Positions 44,501 through 53,000 of a stretch of 64,000 nucleotides of DNA are shown piece after piece (position 1 is the stretch's first letter; each line of letters starts with the position of its first letter). A program made the translations under genes and the position numbers. This stretch comes from Diplolepis rosae. Lineage: Eukaryota; Arthropoda; Insecta; Hymenoptera; Diplolepididae. The stretch lies in contig JAPYXD010000701.1 in NCBI GenBank assembly GCA_030998225.1, positions 13,686,501 to 13,750,500 of the forward strand. The letters run 5' to 3'. Below the pieces are notes generated by a model. The model was not told the origin of the DNA. It saw only the letters and a list, made by a program, of their open reading frames with translations, and did not search any database.

Positions 44501-46082
44501 CAAATTAAGGTTCTGACTATTTTTTCATAAGAGTTATATATTTTCATTTATTCATCAAATACGTTTTTATGGAAATTAAAAATTCAATTTTGCCGCCAAA
44601 ATATACGAGATGCGGAAAAAATATTGAGAAACAAAATTGTTTATTCCAAAAAGTTCTACAATTTTCTGAGAGAAAAAAAGTTTATGCTAGAAATTATAGA
44701 TATGGGAAAGATCTACAATTTTTCGTATAAAATATTTTTTTCTGCGTTCTTTGATCGAAAATATTTGACACGTATTTTTTTATTTTCATATGATATTAAA
44801 ACTTCTTGAGTTGCGAATTTTCAAACTTTATAGGTTCGGAAATGCGGAAAGGCGTATTTTTTAAAGTTGATTTTTCCGCACTATTGCGGTCGCACTAGTG
44901 CGGGAAAATCAACTTTCCGTACGCAAAACGATACTGACGAGGCTAACTTTCGGTATACGGCGGACAAAAAAGTATTTTTTTACGATCTTTTATACTAAAA
45001 AATGTATTTTATCAAAAAGATTTCTGCACATAAAATTTACGCTTCTTTCTCAGCTGTCGAATGAGGTTTATTATAAATCAATTTTTTGTTATTAAAAGCA
45101 AATCTCGTGACAAAAATTATATTTTAATCCAACCATGTAAGATAACTTTTTTTGTTTATAAAACATCTTGCTCAAAATTCGTTAAATGCATCAAAAGATA
45201 ATAAGGAATATCTGTCAACTTCGTTTTAATAAAAATTCGATAATTTTTTTCATTTTAAAGTACAAAACTGAAGTGTTATCGGCAATTACCGTTCTGTAAC
45301 TTCATTTCCACGGAGAATGAGATATCGTCTTGAAATTTTGGGAAATGAATCTAAAATTAATGAGACAAGTCTGTTATGTCTTAAATATTCATAATGATAT
45401 AAAAAATTATTGAAAAAAATAAGTAATTTTAGAAAATGTGCAAACTGTATTACCGACAGTGTTAGACTAGTGCAGCAGAACTCAAGACACTCAGTTGGTA
45501 TTATTAATAACATTTTTTTAAATTATTCGAAAAATAATAACTAAAATGGATTTTCGGTACTAGATAGACCTGAACAAAAGCGCCACGAAAGTCTGTCTTG
45601 TAGCAAAAATCTATTTTATTTATTAATTTTTTAATACCCTTACATACTGTAATTTCAATTACCGACGTCACGTGGTCTGGTTAATTTATAGCCTTAAGAA
45701 AATATTAAAAATATTTAGCGTTAATAAGAATATTTATAATATATTTCTTTCAGTGTCAATGAGAATAATAACCAAAACTCAAATTTATATATATCTAAAT
45801 TAAATTTCAGATACAAATCAAATTGGTACAATTTGCCTTCACAATATCGTAAATTGTTACTTATGATAATGATGAGAAGCTCAGAACCATTCGAATTTAT
45901 AGTAGGAAAAATGTACACGTATTCAAAACAAAATTTCGGAATGGTATGATGTTTTTTGCTTTATTTCGATATTTATACAAATATATTCTTATTATGCAAA
46001 AGTTTATTGACTATTGTCTTATCTCTTTAAGGTTCTAAAGACTTCAATTTCGTATTTCACTGTTCTGTGTTCGGTGCAATGA
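29525..46082 (+). CDS. odorant receptor (7tm_6 family), nine exons, 391 aa
   Basis: This is an insect odorant receptor subunit: a membrane protein of olfactory neurons that forms a ligand-gated cation channel with Orco. Exons: 29525-29668, 33589-33708, 33819-33936, 34034-34295, 39246-39365, 39501-39591, 43307-43443, 45811-45943, 46032-46082; all junctions are GT-AG and phases agree, total 1176 nt. Family signs are the start MDVIRGPYYSLNYRILYVTG, then GIPMFLDIIKPLNISRP and QHTCGILAAIG before the long loop, the sixth helix near AIITIAQMIHLFYITLPCQQ, the SNWYNLPSQYRKLLLMIMMR motif and the terminal VLKTSISYFTVLCSVQ. Length is typical (380-410). The start is chosen because the first exon begins in the usual place and ATG has context agcaaccATGG. 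Exon 4 must use the acceptor after gtttgcttctag (34033); an upstream AG at 33996 would break the frame. Introns 1, 4, 6 and 7 are bloated by transposons; nothing in the exons looks broken. The ligand cannot be told. Confidence 0.93.
30221..30362 (+). repeat. type-II-tRNA-derived SINE, forward copy
   Basis: Box A-like 'tagccgagagg' (30228) and box B 'gggttcgaatcc' (30292) have the spacing and extra arm of a Ser/Leu-type tRNA, followed by a tail ending 'aaataatgtatcat'. A reverse copy sharing head and tail is at 33032-33178, and a head fragment in reverse is at 30448-30478. It sits in receptor intron 1. Confidence 0.65.
30780..30897 (+). repeat. tRNA-derived SINE-like element, copy 2
   Basis: 'ctcagttggttagagcag', 'cgaccggtaatcg' and 'cgggctcgaatcg' give a type-I tRNA-like head. 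The tail ('cagtcgaaagcgtc', 'tttttcgacag', 'ttctttaaatt') matches the copy at 19681. Its box A is decayed. It lies in receptor intron 1. Confidence 0.65.
31322..31400 (+). mobile_element. pogo/Tc1-like terminal sequence
   Basis: After TA, the sequence CAGTAGGACCCCCATATAAC resembles the 'CAGTnGnACCTCnnTATAAC' ends of pogo-type elements. I did not find the partner end, so this is one end or a relic. Confidence 0.4.
31703..33023 (+). mobile_element. 5'-truncated R1-clade-like non-LTR retrotransposon
   Basis: It is GC-rich against its AT-rich surroundings. It encodes the end of ORF2: after LVTDRRSFQYP comes the RT thumb-like region (YLGVQLDRRLSFGEHL, AKRRLVASVVNSKLLYAAPI) to about 32129, then a frameshift near 32100 to a second frame ending at 32640. 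That frame has ALSGHGCFNAYLKRF and a C-x2-C-x8-H-x4-C knuckle (CSYCGSLVDNAEHTLFVC), as in R1-clade elements. The endonuclease and the RT catalytic box are absent, so the copy is dead on arrival. The 3' UTR runs to an A-rich tail ending at 33023. AGTACATT flanks both sides (31695-31702 and 33024-33031), a good target duplication. Confidence 0.85.
33032..33178 (-). repeat. type-II-tRNA-derived SINE, reverse copy
   Basis: Read on the minus strand it gives 'gagaatagccaagaggtatt' (box A), 'gagggttcggatcc' (box B) and a tail ending 'aaataatgtatcaat', matching 30221-30362. The R1-like LINE lies directly against its tail. Confidence 0.65.
33180..33402 (+). repeat. 160-bp direct repeat with TTGGCC-palindromic words
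   Basis: 'ggtgggctg' followed by 'aactatcacggtcatcta' and 'ttcgccaa' occurs at 33181 and 33341. Similar 'gttgggcc', 'ggcccgac' words occur at 31455-31590 on the other side of the LINE, so the LINE (and SINE) may have landed in one larger GGCC-rich element. Confidence 0.55.
34300..35550. other. receptor intron 4, left part, nothing identified
   Basis: AT-rich intron sequence. 'cttgaaataaacgagact' words at 34600-34650 weakly resemble the ends of the MITE at 38614. ORFs at 34755-34964 and 35248-35466 are not recognisable. Confidence 0.35.
35764..37852 (-). pseudogene. inner mariner element inserted in the outer one
   Basis: Its ends AGACATCACTCAATAAGTT and …AACTTATTGAGTGATGTGT are flanked by TA (35762-35763, 37853-37854); removing it rejoins the outer frame as …APSDY-YLFAD. 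The minus-strand transposase reads GKNTVEAKQWLDNPYGDSAP … LSDRKLKLREIADTLKISEG (37635-37340), shifts frame to LGMRKLFFK-stop-VPRLLIPEEKEQR, is cut by a hAT-like insert (36552-37277), continues QQRVEDSERCLKLF … RRYVTMDETWIHH, then a GC-rich stretch of about 200 nt (36255-36460) replaces part of the core, and it ends with HKFMKTTVKLNDLSFELLLH … ECITLEGIYVDE. The second catalytic Asp is Gly after a stop (FH-stop-GNASCH) and the third is Tyr (DLVPSYYW), so it is dead. Confidence 0.88.
36552..37277. mobile_element. hAT-like non-autonomous element in the inner mariner
   Basis: The 8-bp direct repeat GCGTTGTT flanks it (36544-36551 and 37278-37285). The imperfect inverted ends are GCACAGTGGGTCCACT and, from the right inward, ATAGTGTGGCCACTAC. 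Excising the insert plus one GCGTTGTT restores the mariner codons E-E-K-E-Q-R-V-E-D-S-E-R. The interior has 'tttactcaact' in both orientations and no ORF of note. An 8-bp duplication with CA-AGTG ends is typical of hAT elements. Confidence 0.88.
38614..38815. mobile_element. 202-bp MITE with TCAAGACTCGTT ends
   Basis: The left end TCAAGACTCGTTTATTACA matches the right end read inward, TCAAGACTCGTTCATTGCG. It lies in the 5' untranslated part of the outer mariner. The target duplication is not clear. The following 38845-39130 has LTR-like features ('tgtagggaacgacgg', 'aataaata') but no defined ends. Confidence 0.6.
39774..39967. mobile_element. TTAAGGCCATG-family MITE, 194 bp
   Basis: GGCCATGTTCTAGGCGTGGC on the left and 'gtccatgacatggcc' on the right, with TTAA at 39770-39773 and 39968-39971. 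Part of another family member starts directly at 39972. Receptor intron 6. Confidence 0.65.
40262..40503. mobile_element. small inverted-repeat insert in the mariner 5' UTR
   Basis: A perfect 27-bp inverted repeat: the left arm 40267-40293 begins 'gagatattatagatagaag', and the right arm 40473-40499 is its exact inverse; one mismatch further out the pairing continues. The loop of ~180 bp is GC-richer. It lies between the left end and the ATG of the mariner. Confidence 0.7.
40688..41115. mobile_element. hAT-like MITE inside the mariner transposase frame
   Basis: It is flanked by the 8-bp direct repeat GGCATAAC (40680-40687 and 41116-41123). The ends are CATGGGGGTGAAACCCA and, from the right inward, CATGGGAATGAAGCCCA. 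Removing it and one repeat joins the codons S-I-G-I-T-Q-I-K-E-W in frame. No coding capacity. Confidence 0.88.
41976..43178. mobile_element. GGTAGT-family TTAA element, copy D
   Basis: GGTAGTACGATCACGAAAAT at the left, the inverse 'tttttgtggatcaactacc' at the right, TTAA at 41972-41975 and 43179-43182. The internal sequence follows copy B (10417-11261) but lacks B's solo LTR and instead carries a GC-rich insert at about 42470-43018. Confidence 0.85.
42473..43018. mobile_element. GC-rich insert in copy D
   Basis: Copy B reads straight through ('gcaaaaataaaattt') where copy D is split. The inserted block begins near 'gtatattatgtgcctaggca' and ends 'gctgaggcacata', with TATGTGCCT / AGGCACATA ends. 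An inner inverted pair, 'gtgcctaggcacacaat' (42482) and 'attgtgtgcattggcac' (about 42652), and short near-repeats of 'gcgtagtcgagg' suggest a composite insert. No ORF is recognised. Confidence 0.6.
43703..43935. repeat. inverted-repeat element of TCCGA/TCGGA words
   Basis: 'ctcgttcgatgcgaatcagt' then 'gaaaatcaatccgactcaat' on the left pair with 'attgagtcagattgattttc' and 'cgcatcgaatgag' on the right. It resembles the repeats at 62.2-63.2 kb. Receptor intron 7. Confidence 0.6.
43938..44810. repeat. diverged U-family/related repeat in receptor intron 7
   Basis: 'ggccccctgagtcagaaaaa', 'acgaaagtgtctgtctgtct' and repeated 'atacgagatacgaaaaaa' blocks match the A arm of the U element at low similarity. 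No gene. Confidence 0.55.
44811..45810. other. rest of receptor intron 7
   Basis: AT-rich; a TTAA-MITE fragment ('gtcacgtggtctggttaat' near 45668) is the only thing I recognise. Confidence 0.4.
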
Positions 46083-46532
46083 CAAACTAATGACTTCAAC
46101 GATCCTAACTTTCGTTTGAAGATTGCTTTTAATCATTACATTGGCAGATATGGATAACTTGTTCAATATTATAAAATTTATATTTTTTCAAGAAGTTAAA
46201 TAATGCTTGTAATATTATTGCAAAAAATATGATGTTATTGTAATATTAATGGAAATATAAATAATTAAGGTCATTTATCACTTTTGCGCTTTCTACCTTA
46301 CCAACATTCTTGTCTAGAAACTCACGTCCACGAAAAATGAAATAATAAGTCAACAATTTATTCGATTTAATCAAATGTACAAAGTGATATTTTTCTACTT
46401 CTAAATATTTATAATTACCAAAATTTGTTTTTAAATATGAACATTTAGTAGCAGAAAAACGTTCATTAGTGTCTTTTATTTCTTTTTATAATTATACTAA
46501 TTTGTGAAGTCTTAATTGATACACAGCCTTAA

Positions 46533-46888
46533 GGCCATGGACCAACCTGGTCATGTGACTAGATTCCTACTCTACCGGCATCTCAGTTTGTGTAACCCCA
46601 TTTCTATAAAAATGAAGGCAGTTAACTGAAAATTTCTAGAATCAAATAAAATACATTATTATGGGTCTGTCTGGTCATAAATGTTCATAATTATGAAAAC
46701 AAATTTCTTTGAACAATTTTTTTTTATAATTATAAACATTTGGGACCAGACAGATTTGTCTTGGTATATTTCATTTACTCTTACAAATTTTCAACTCGTT
46801 ATCTCATTTTTCAAAGAAATGGGGTGACGTAAATGGAAAATGCTAATAAGGTAGGAATCTAGTCACGTGATCTGGTTGGTCCATGGCC
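46533..46888. mobile_element. TTAAGGCCATG-family MITE, 356 bp, complete
   Basis: GGCCATGGACCAACCTGGTC and the inverse 'gatctggttggtccatggcc', flanked by TTAA (46529-46532, 46889-46892). The arms continue inward ('tgactagattcctac' / 'gtaggaatctagtca'). It lies between the receptor and TFIIE-beta genes. Confidence 0.85.
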
Positions 46889-46892
46889 TTAA

Positions 46893-47775
46893 TTACTTTT
46901 TTATAAATCAAATATATTTTTTGTTAAGAACGCTAATTATTTTAGAGCAACCTTTCCTAAAATCGTTAATAATGATAACAATTTGACCTATTATTTATTC
47001 AGATGTACAATAAAGAATATATTTCTTAATCAATTAATTTAATTTCCCTAATCTTAACCTTAATCTTAATACGCATTACATTCAGAAATTATTATTGAAA
47101 TTCGATGACGCTTATAAGAATGTTGTTTCATAAAAACTCATTTTTAAATATACCCAACAAAAAGACCGTCTAAAATAGTTTTTTAAAAATAAACTATTGA
47201 GAAGTTGCAGCGCAAGGTCATTTTAATAAAAAAAAAGTTTATTTTTATTCATATAAAAAGGATATTGTTATGAATAAAGATAACGTATTTTCACTAAAAA
47301 TACTTTGTGTGACCTCTATTTATCTTTCATTTTTTAATAAACTAGAAGTAGTGTTATTGCTAAACGGAACAATGTTTGTTACAAATATCTAATATAAAAC
47401 ATTCTAAACGTTCACCCGAATACGTAATACATATCATTGTGATTCATTTTTATTGTTTATATAAACCTTTCAATTCAAAAATAAAATAATATCTTAAAAT
47501 TTCAAATACGAACATAAACTGGTTTGAAAAATCGCGCCTTTTGCAGTCAGCGCCTCTCTATGAGTTACCACGGTCGCTTGAAGTAAAATCAGATGGTGAT
47601 TCAATCCAAAAACACGTAATCAGGAACACAGGAACCAGACGCAACACCACACAACACCTTTCAACACCTGTCAGTGTGTCAGAGAAGTTATTTCAACTAG
47701 CTTTCCTTTTATAGTTGCTATTATTCATAAAAAAATAAGTGACTTCGCCAAATATTAATATTTTACTACAGCACT
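46893..47775. other. upstream region of the TFIIE-beta gene
   Basis: AT-rich with a more GC-balanced patch at 47530-47700 shortly before the ATG at 47776, a likely core promoter and 5' UTR. I see no TATA box at a convincing distance. Confidence 0.4.
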
Positions 47776-49230
47776 ATGGATCCTGCACTCCTTAGAGAAA
47801 GAGAGCTCTTCAAGAAAAGAGCGTTAAGTACTCCAACGTAAGTAACCAAATATTATTAATTGTTACTGAAAAGGCAGTTTATGTTTATTAAAATCGGCCT
47901 TGCTTTATTAAAAATCTTAGCCTTTTTACTCATATGTGAATCCCTAATCTCTTACACAATTTTTACTCAGTAAACAGTTGTTATTGATATTTAACCTGTT
48001 TAACCTCAAAGGTAACATAACCTATAACGTACGTTAGATAATACTCAACACAAATATGTTTTAAATATTTTATAATTAACTTTGAAAAATTGATTCCCGA
48101 ATCATATTATTGTTTCATTTACTCGGATATAATTTTAATAATTATACTATACATAAAACGTCTAAAAGACACGAAAGAAGATATGAATATTTGCTTTCTT
48201 TTCTTTATTGCAAAACACTACTATAGTTTATATTTAATATTATTTTTATTACTTCAGCGTTGAAAAGAAGAAAAGAGAAGCTCAAAGAGAACCTCGCGAT
48301 GAACCTAGAAAGAAACCAAAACCTTCGTCTGTATCCTCGGCACCGAAGCTCAACGTGGTTAATTACAAAACTATGGCTGGTAGTTCACAATACAAATTTG
48401 GTGTTTTGGCGAAAATTGTAAAACACATGAAAGCAAGACATCAAGATGGTGACGATCATCCGCTTACAATTGAGGAAATTCTAGACGAAACAAACCAATT
48501 AGATGTAGTCCCAAAGGTAATATTTTTATTAATAATAATTTAAAATTCAAACACTGGCAGAAAGTTATAAAGTTAGTTAATATTCGTTTTCTTCAGGTGA
48601 AATTATGGCTTCAAACAGAGGCTCTGCTCAAGAATCCAAAGATAGAAGTGACGCCGGATAGTAGATTTGTCTTTAAAGCAATGTATAAAATTAAAGATAA
48701 AAAGTCGTTATTACGATTACTAAAACAACACGATCTGAAAGGTCATGGTGGTATATTCCTGGAAGATATTCAAGAAAGCTTACCTCACTGTGAAAAACAT
48801 TTGAAGGTAAATTACTTGAATTATGGAAATATATTAGTAATTGTATGAATTATAAAGTCATTAAATGGTTTGATAATTATAAGATATATATATATATATA
48901 AATCGATTGCAGAGTCTACAAAATGAAATCGTAGTTGTCAACCGACCTGATAAGAAAAAGGTGATCTTTTATAATGACAAGACAGCAGATATTCTCTTTG
49001 ACGAACTTTGGCATAATTTGTGGCGTGCATCAGCAGTTGACGCAATGGACGACCAAAAGATTGAAGAAAACTTAGAGAAACAAGGTATCAAGTCGATGCA
49101 ACATCACGGCGTGAAAAAACCACTACCTATCAAAAGAAAGAAACCCAATATGAAAAGAAAGCAATTCAAAAAGCCCAGAGACAACGAGCACTTGGCGGAT
49201 GTCTTGGAAAATTATGAAGTATCAAAATAA
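47776..49230 (+). CDS. GTF2E2: general transcription factor IIE subunit 2 (TFIIE-beta), 282 aa
   Basis: TFIIE-beta pairs with TFIIE-alpha, binds the RNA polymerase II pre-initiation complex in the nucleus, recruits TFIIH and helps open the promoter. Exons: 47776-47837, 48258-48516, 48597-48806, 48913-49230, all GT-AG with matching phases (849 nt). The start [20 protein letters not shown] is the conserved N terminus of the family. A basic Lys/Glu linker (residues 22-45) is followed by the first winged-helix region from about residue 64 ([20 protein letters not shown]) through [14 protein letters not shown] and [14 protein letters not shown]; a second winged helix spans about 135-200 ([35 protein letters not shown]). 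The C-terminal third has a basic patch ([19 protein letters not shown]), the DNA- and TFIIH-contacting type of tail. Length is close to human (291). An AATAAA at 49522 suits its 3' end. It converges on the GTPase gene 775 bp downstream. Confidence 0.96.
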
Positions 49231-50005
49231 GTACTTTTTTACTTTACCTTGCGGACACTGTGATTTAATTCGCGTTGCATAATCTTTGATTATGCTTCAC
49301 TTTTCCCTTCAGAATGGAAATTTTCGAGGATCAGTAGCATCTTTCGATATATTAGTGCTGGTAAGCTATTAAGATCTGCTAAATATACTCGACATGTCTA
49401 TAGCATACGAAACATGTTTCTTTTGACATGAATGAATTCCGAGGGAAACTTAGTAAATTAAATGTATTATATGTTTTCTAGCTAGCAAATAAGTATAAGA
49501 TTTATTAATGTGAAAATATAAAATAAATAGTAAGTTTCTATAATTTCAAAATTATCTTTAGTTAAATAGTTCAAAATTTAGATATTTAGATAGTAATATT
49601 TATGTTAAAAATATGAAAACAATGAATTGAATGAAAATTACTTTCTATTTATCATATAAATTTTATCTTACAAAATCTTTGGCACTAATGGTACTTCTCG
49701 TAAGATCTCCTACAGTTCCAACGTAGTTTGAAAAAACTCAAGTCTCATTTTGGGCTCTTATTTTATGTGTATCTAGTGCGTGAAACTTGACTTGTAAATA
49801 TCAGTCAACTGTCCTTGAACCGTAATGTGCAAAACTATCGGCATCACGTACAAAATGAGAAAGGCGTGCGAACATTTATCACATTGAAATCAAGTGTTGC
49901 AACAGAAAACCTTGCAATCCAACGAAAGATTTTTCTTCCGAAAATAGATTTTCTGTTCTTGAATTTCATAACTTTTATTCTTCGATTTCTCAATTGATAG
50001 CTGCA
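49231..50005. other. convergent intergenic spacer / 3' UTRs
   Basis: It holds the two facing 3' ends. AATAAA at 49522-49527 (+) fits TFIIE-beta. No other gene or repeat is evident. Confidence 0.5.
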
Positions 50006-53000
50006 TTAATCTTTGGGTAACGAAGAGTCACTCTTCCCTCGTGAATAGGCCTTTGTCGCTTTGCTACCAAGCATTCTGTCGAGTAAAGACTGTTTATTTC
50101 TCCTTCTCGCAGCCAGAACTTCACGACACAACTCGTGAAAAGATTCCGCCACTTGAGCAACCTAATTGAGATTTTTATTATAAGTTTTTATCAATTATGC
50201 ATTTAGAATTTTCAAACGTGAAGTTGAATTCTGTTAGAAATTAAATACCTGTTCAGCTGCTGTAACTTCGCTAAACCAACATTCGAAGTCCTTAGCTAAA
50301 ATCTCTCCTTCTTCGGCACTGACTTGCCTCAAATGAACCATATCTGCTTTATTTCCAACCAAAGCAAGAGGCATTGTAGCTTCTGGATCTGCCACAGCCA
50401 GAGCTTCTTTAGCTTTCCTTACAAAATTAAAGGATCCTCTGTCGGTGATGGAATAAACTAAAAGCAATCCATCTGCCCATTGTAATGTTTCTATCGTGGG
50501 TAGTTCTTCTTCACTCTGCTGAAATCAGTATTACTCTATTTTTAAGAGTACCAGGTGGAAATGTGTTTTTACAATAAAATACAGTAAATTTCAATTTTGT
50601 AATAATTTTAATTTTTTTTAAGAATTTGTGATAACTTGTTTGATTTAGAATAACTGTTTGAATTCTAGAAAAAATTATAGTTTCATGAATTTTTCTTTAA
50701 ATTTTTGCAACATATAGAAATTTTTCTCAAAATATTTGCATTCCTAGCGGGAATTTGTTTTCGCGGCAGAACACAATAAATTATAATCAACCACAATAAT
50801 GTGGTAATAGTAAATTTTATTATAATATTTTAATACTTATAACAACACTTCACAAGAAATTACTAAATTTATAAAAAGCTACAATTTTTTCTACAAATCG
50901 AGCAGTTTCACAAAACTCAACAATATTGCACAAATTTCTACAAAAAGTTACTCTTGTCCATTATTGGGGCTTATCATAATTTATTGTAAAAAAACATTTG
51001 CACATAAAGGATTAAAAGGTGTTTGTATTCTTTATAAGAAATAAAAGTTTTCCTACCTTAGGACATATGTCTAATATTTCGAAAAGTATAGGTTCTCCAT
51101 CGACTAAAACTTCGTGTTTATATCTGTTTTCTGTAAAATAAATTTATTTAACTAATCTTCAATCCAATTCGTTTATACCTATCTTAATGTCTGAATAAAA
51201 ATTAAAATTTAGGGAACATTTGTTTCACAATAACATATAATAAATTGGAACAAATTCTAACAACCTGACACCTGTAATTTCGTATAATTTTGTTATTACT
51301 TGTTGAATTTTGTTTAACTGTTCAAATTCTAACAAGAATTATAGTTTACAGTAGATTTTGTAAATCTCCACAACTTATAAATCATTGTAAAAAAATTACC
51401 AAAATTCACAGTTTTTGCTATAATTTGAACAGTTTAACAAAATTTAACAAGTAAATACATAAACATTTCTAAAAGCAATTCCAATTGTCAAATTATTATG
51501 TTTTTTGTAATTTATTATACTTTATTGTAAACACACATCTCCGCTAAAAATAAAAAGTTTATTAACAAAACTATTTTTTGTTCTCTAGTATTTATGTGGC
51601 ACTTTGGAAGTCGTATGTTCAGTTTTCTTAGGAGTCATCACTATGAAAGTAGAATTTTGGAGTCACTTTAGAAAACAAAATGTAAACAGGGCCATTATCA
51701 AAGTTTCAAAAATGCTTTAGAAAGTAGGTGAGTTGTTAAGAAAAGTTAATGAAGGACAAACAGTACTAGATTTATGGGATAGTTAGTGGAATTAATATGC
51801 ATACAAAACAGACTCCAATCGCTCGTCAGTAGAATCTAGTGTCAAATTTTCCCGTCTTGGATAAATATAGATGAGACGAGACACGCGGGGAAACCGTAAT
51901 AGATGCTTCAGCCAGTTGTTGGCAATTTTTCAAAAGATCTTATGTTGTGGCTTTGTTACCTTGGTCAAACATTTCTCAATTTAACAAAGGTAATAAGTCA
52001 CGTTCTTGCTCACCCGACTGATGATCGTATTCTCCGATATATCGTTTCGTCAAGAACCTCACGGTCAGGGCTGAAATACAAATAGGAACAATTTTAGATC
52101 AATTAAATCAAAGCGAATCAGACTTTTTAAATTGTAGACTTGGGTAAATTCCCAGAAGTTCCTAATTTCAGGAGACAGGAAGATAAACAGCTGATCATTA
52201 GAATTTTCTAATAAATGTAGGGATTTGGAAATTCATTTTCGTATTTTACATTTATTATTAAACTTAAAGAAGTCGTGTAATAATTTGTCAAAATTATCTG
52301 GATGAATTGCGTCAATTTGTGCGATTTAAATTTATGCGGTTGCCACTTTTAATCTGATATTCAATTTCGAAAGTAAGACGTGTCTGTGCGGATTTGATCA
52401 TTTGCCAAAGTTAATTTTCTCGATTCGCGCCGAAATGCGGAAACGTAATAGTAATCTGTAAAGAATCTAAACACTAAAGAGATCATTAGAGCTCACACCA
52501 AATATCCATCTCAAATCGTCTCTAATTCGAAGTCTAATTGTGAATCAACATTTCTGTCAGTTAAATACTTCCTTGATTTGAATTTATATCATTTCACATG
52601 ATAAATAACTCTTAATAAAACATGAGTTTTTATTTGTTATGGAAATTAAAACCTAATTCTAAAGTATATTTTAGTACTTAAACATACTCAGAGGCCATCA
52701 TTTTTAAATTTTATCTTAAGTAGCAGAAACATTGTGAACATTTTTAAATACAATTGTTCGCATATCTTTTCATGTGTTATCATTCTCTTGCCAACACTTT
52801 AACTCAAGAACACTTGCATATTTTAAATTAAAACTTGGCACGAATCTTGACTTTCATGACCACAAGAAGCCTATTGTTTCTGAGGAAAATTGGTTGAAAA
52901 TCAATATAGGTTTGCAGTTTTTAACTTTTATAAAAATTTAGAAGAAAGAAATTTTTTCATATCAGTTTACGTTATATGAAAATATTTGAAAGTGATAAGT

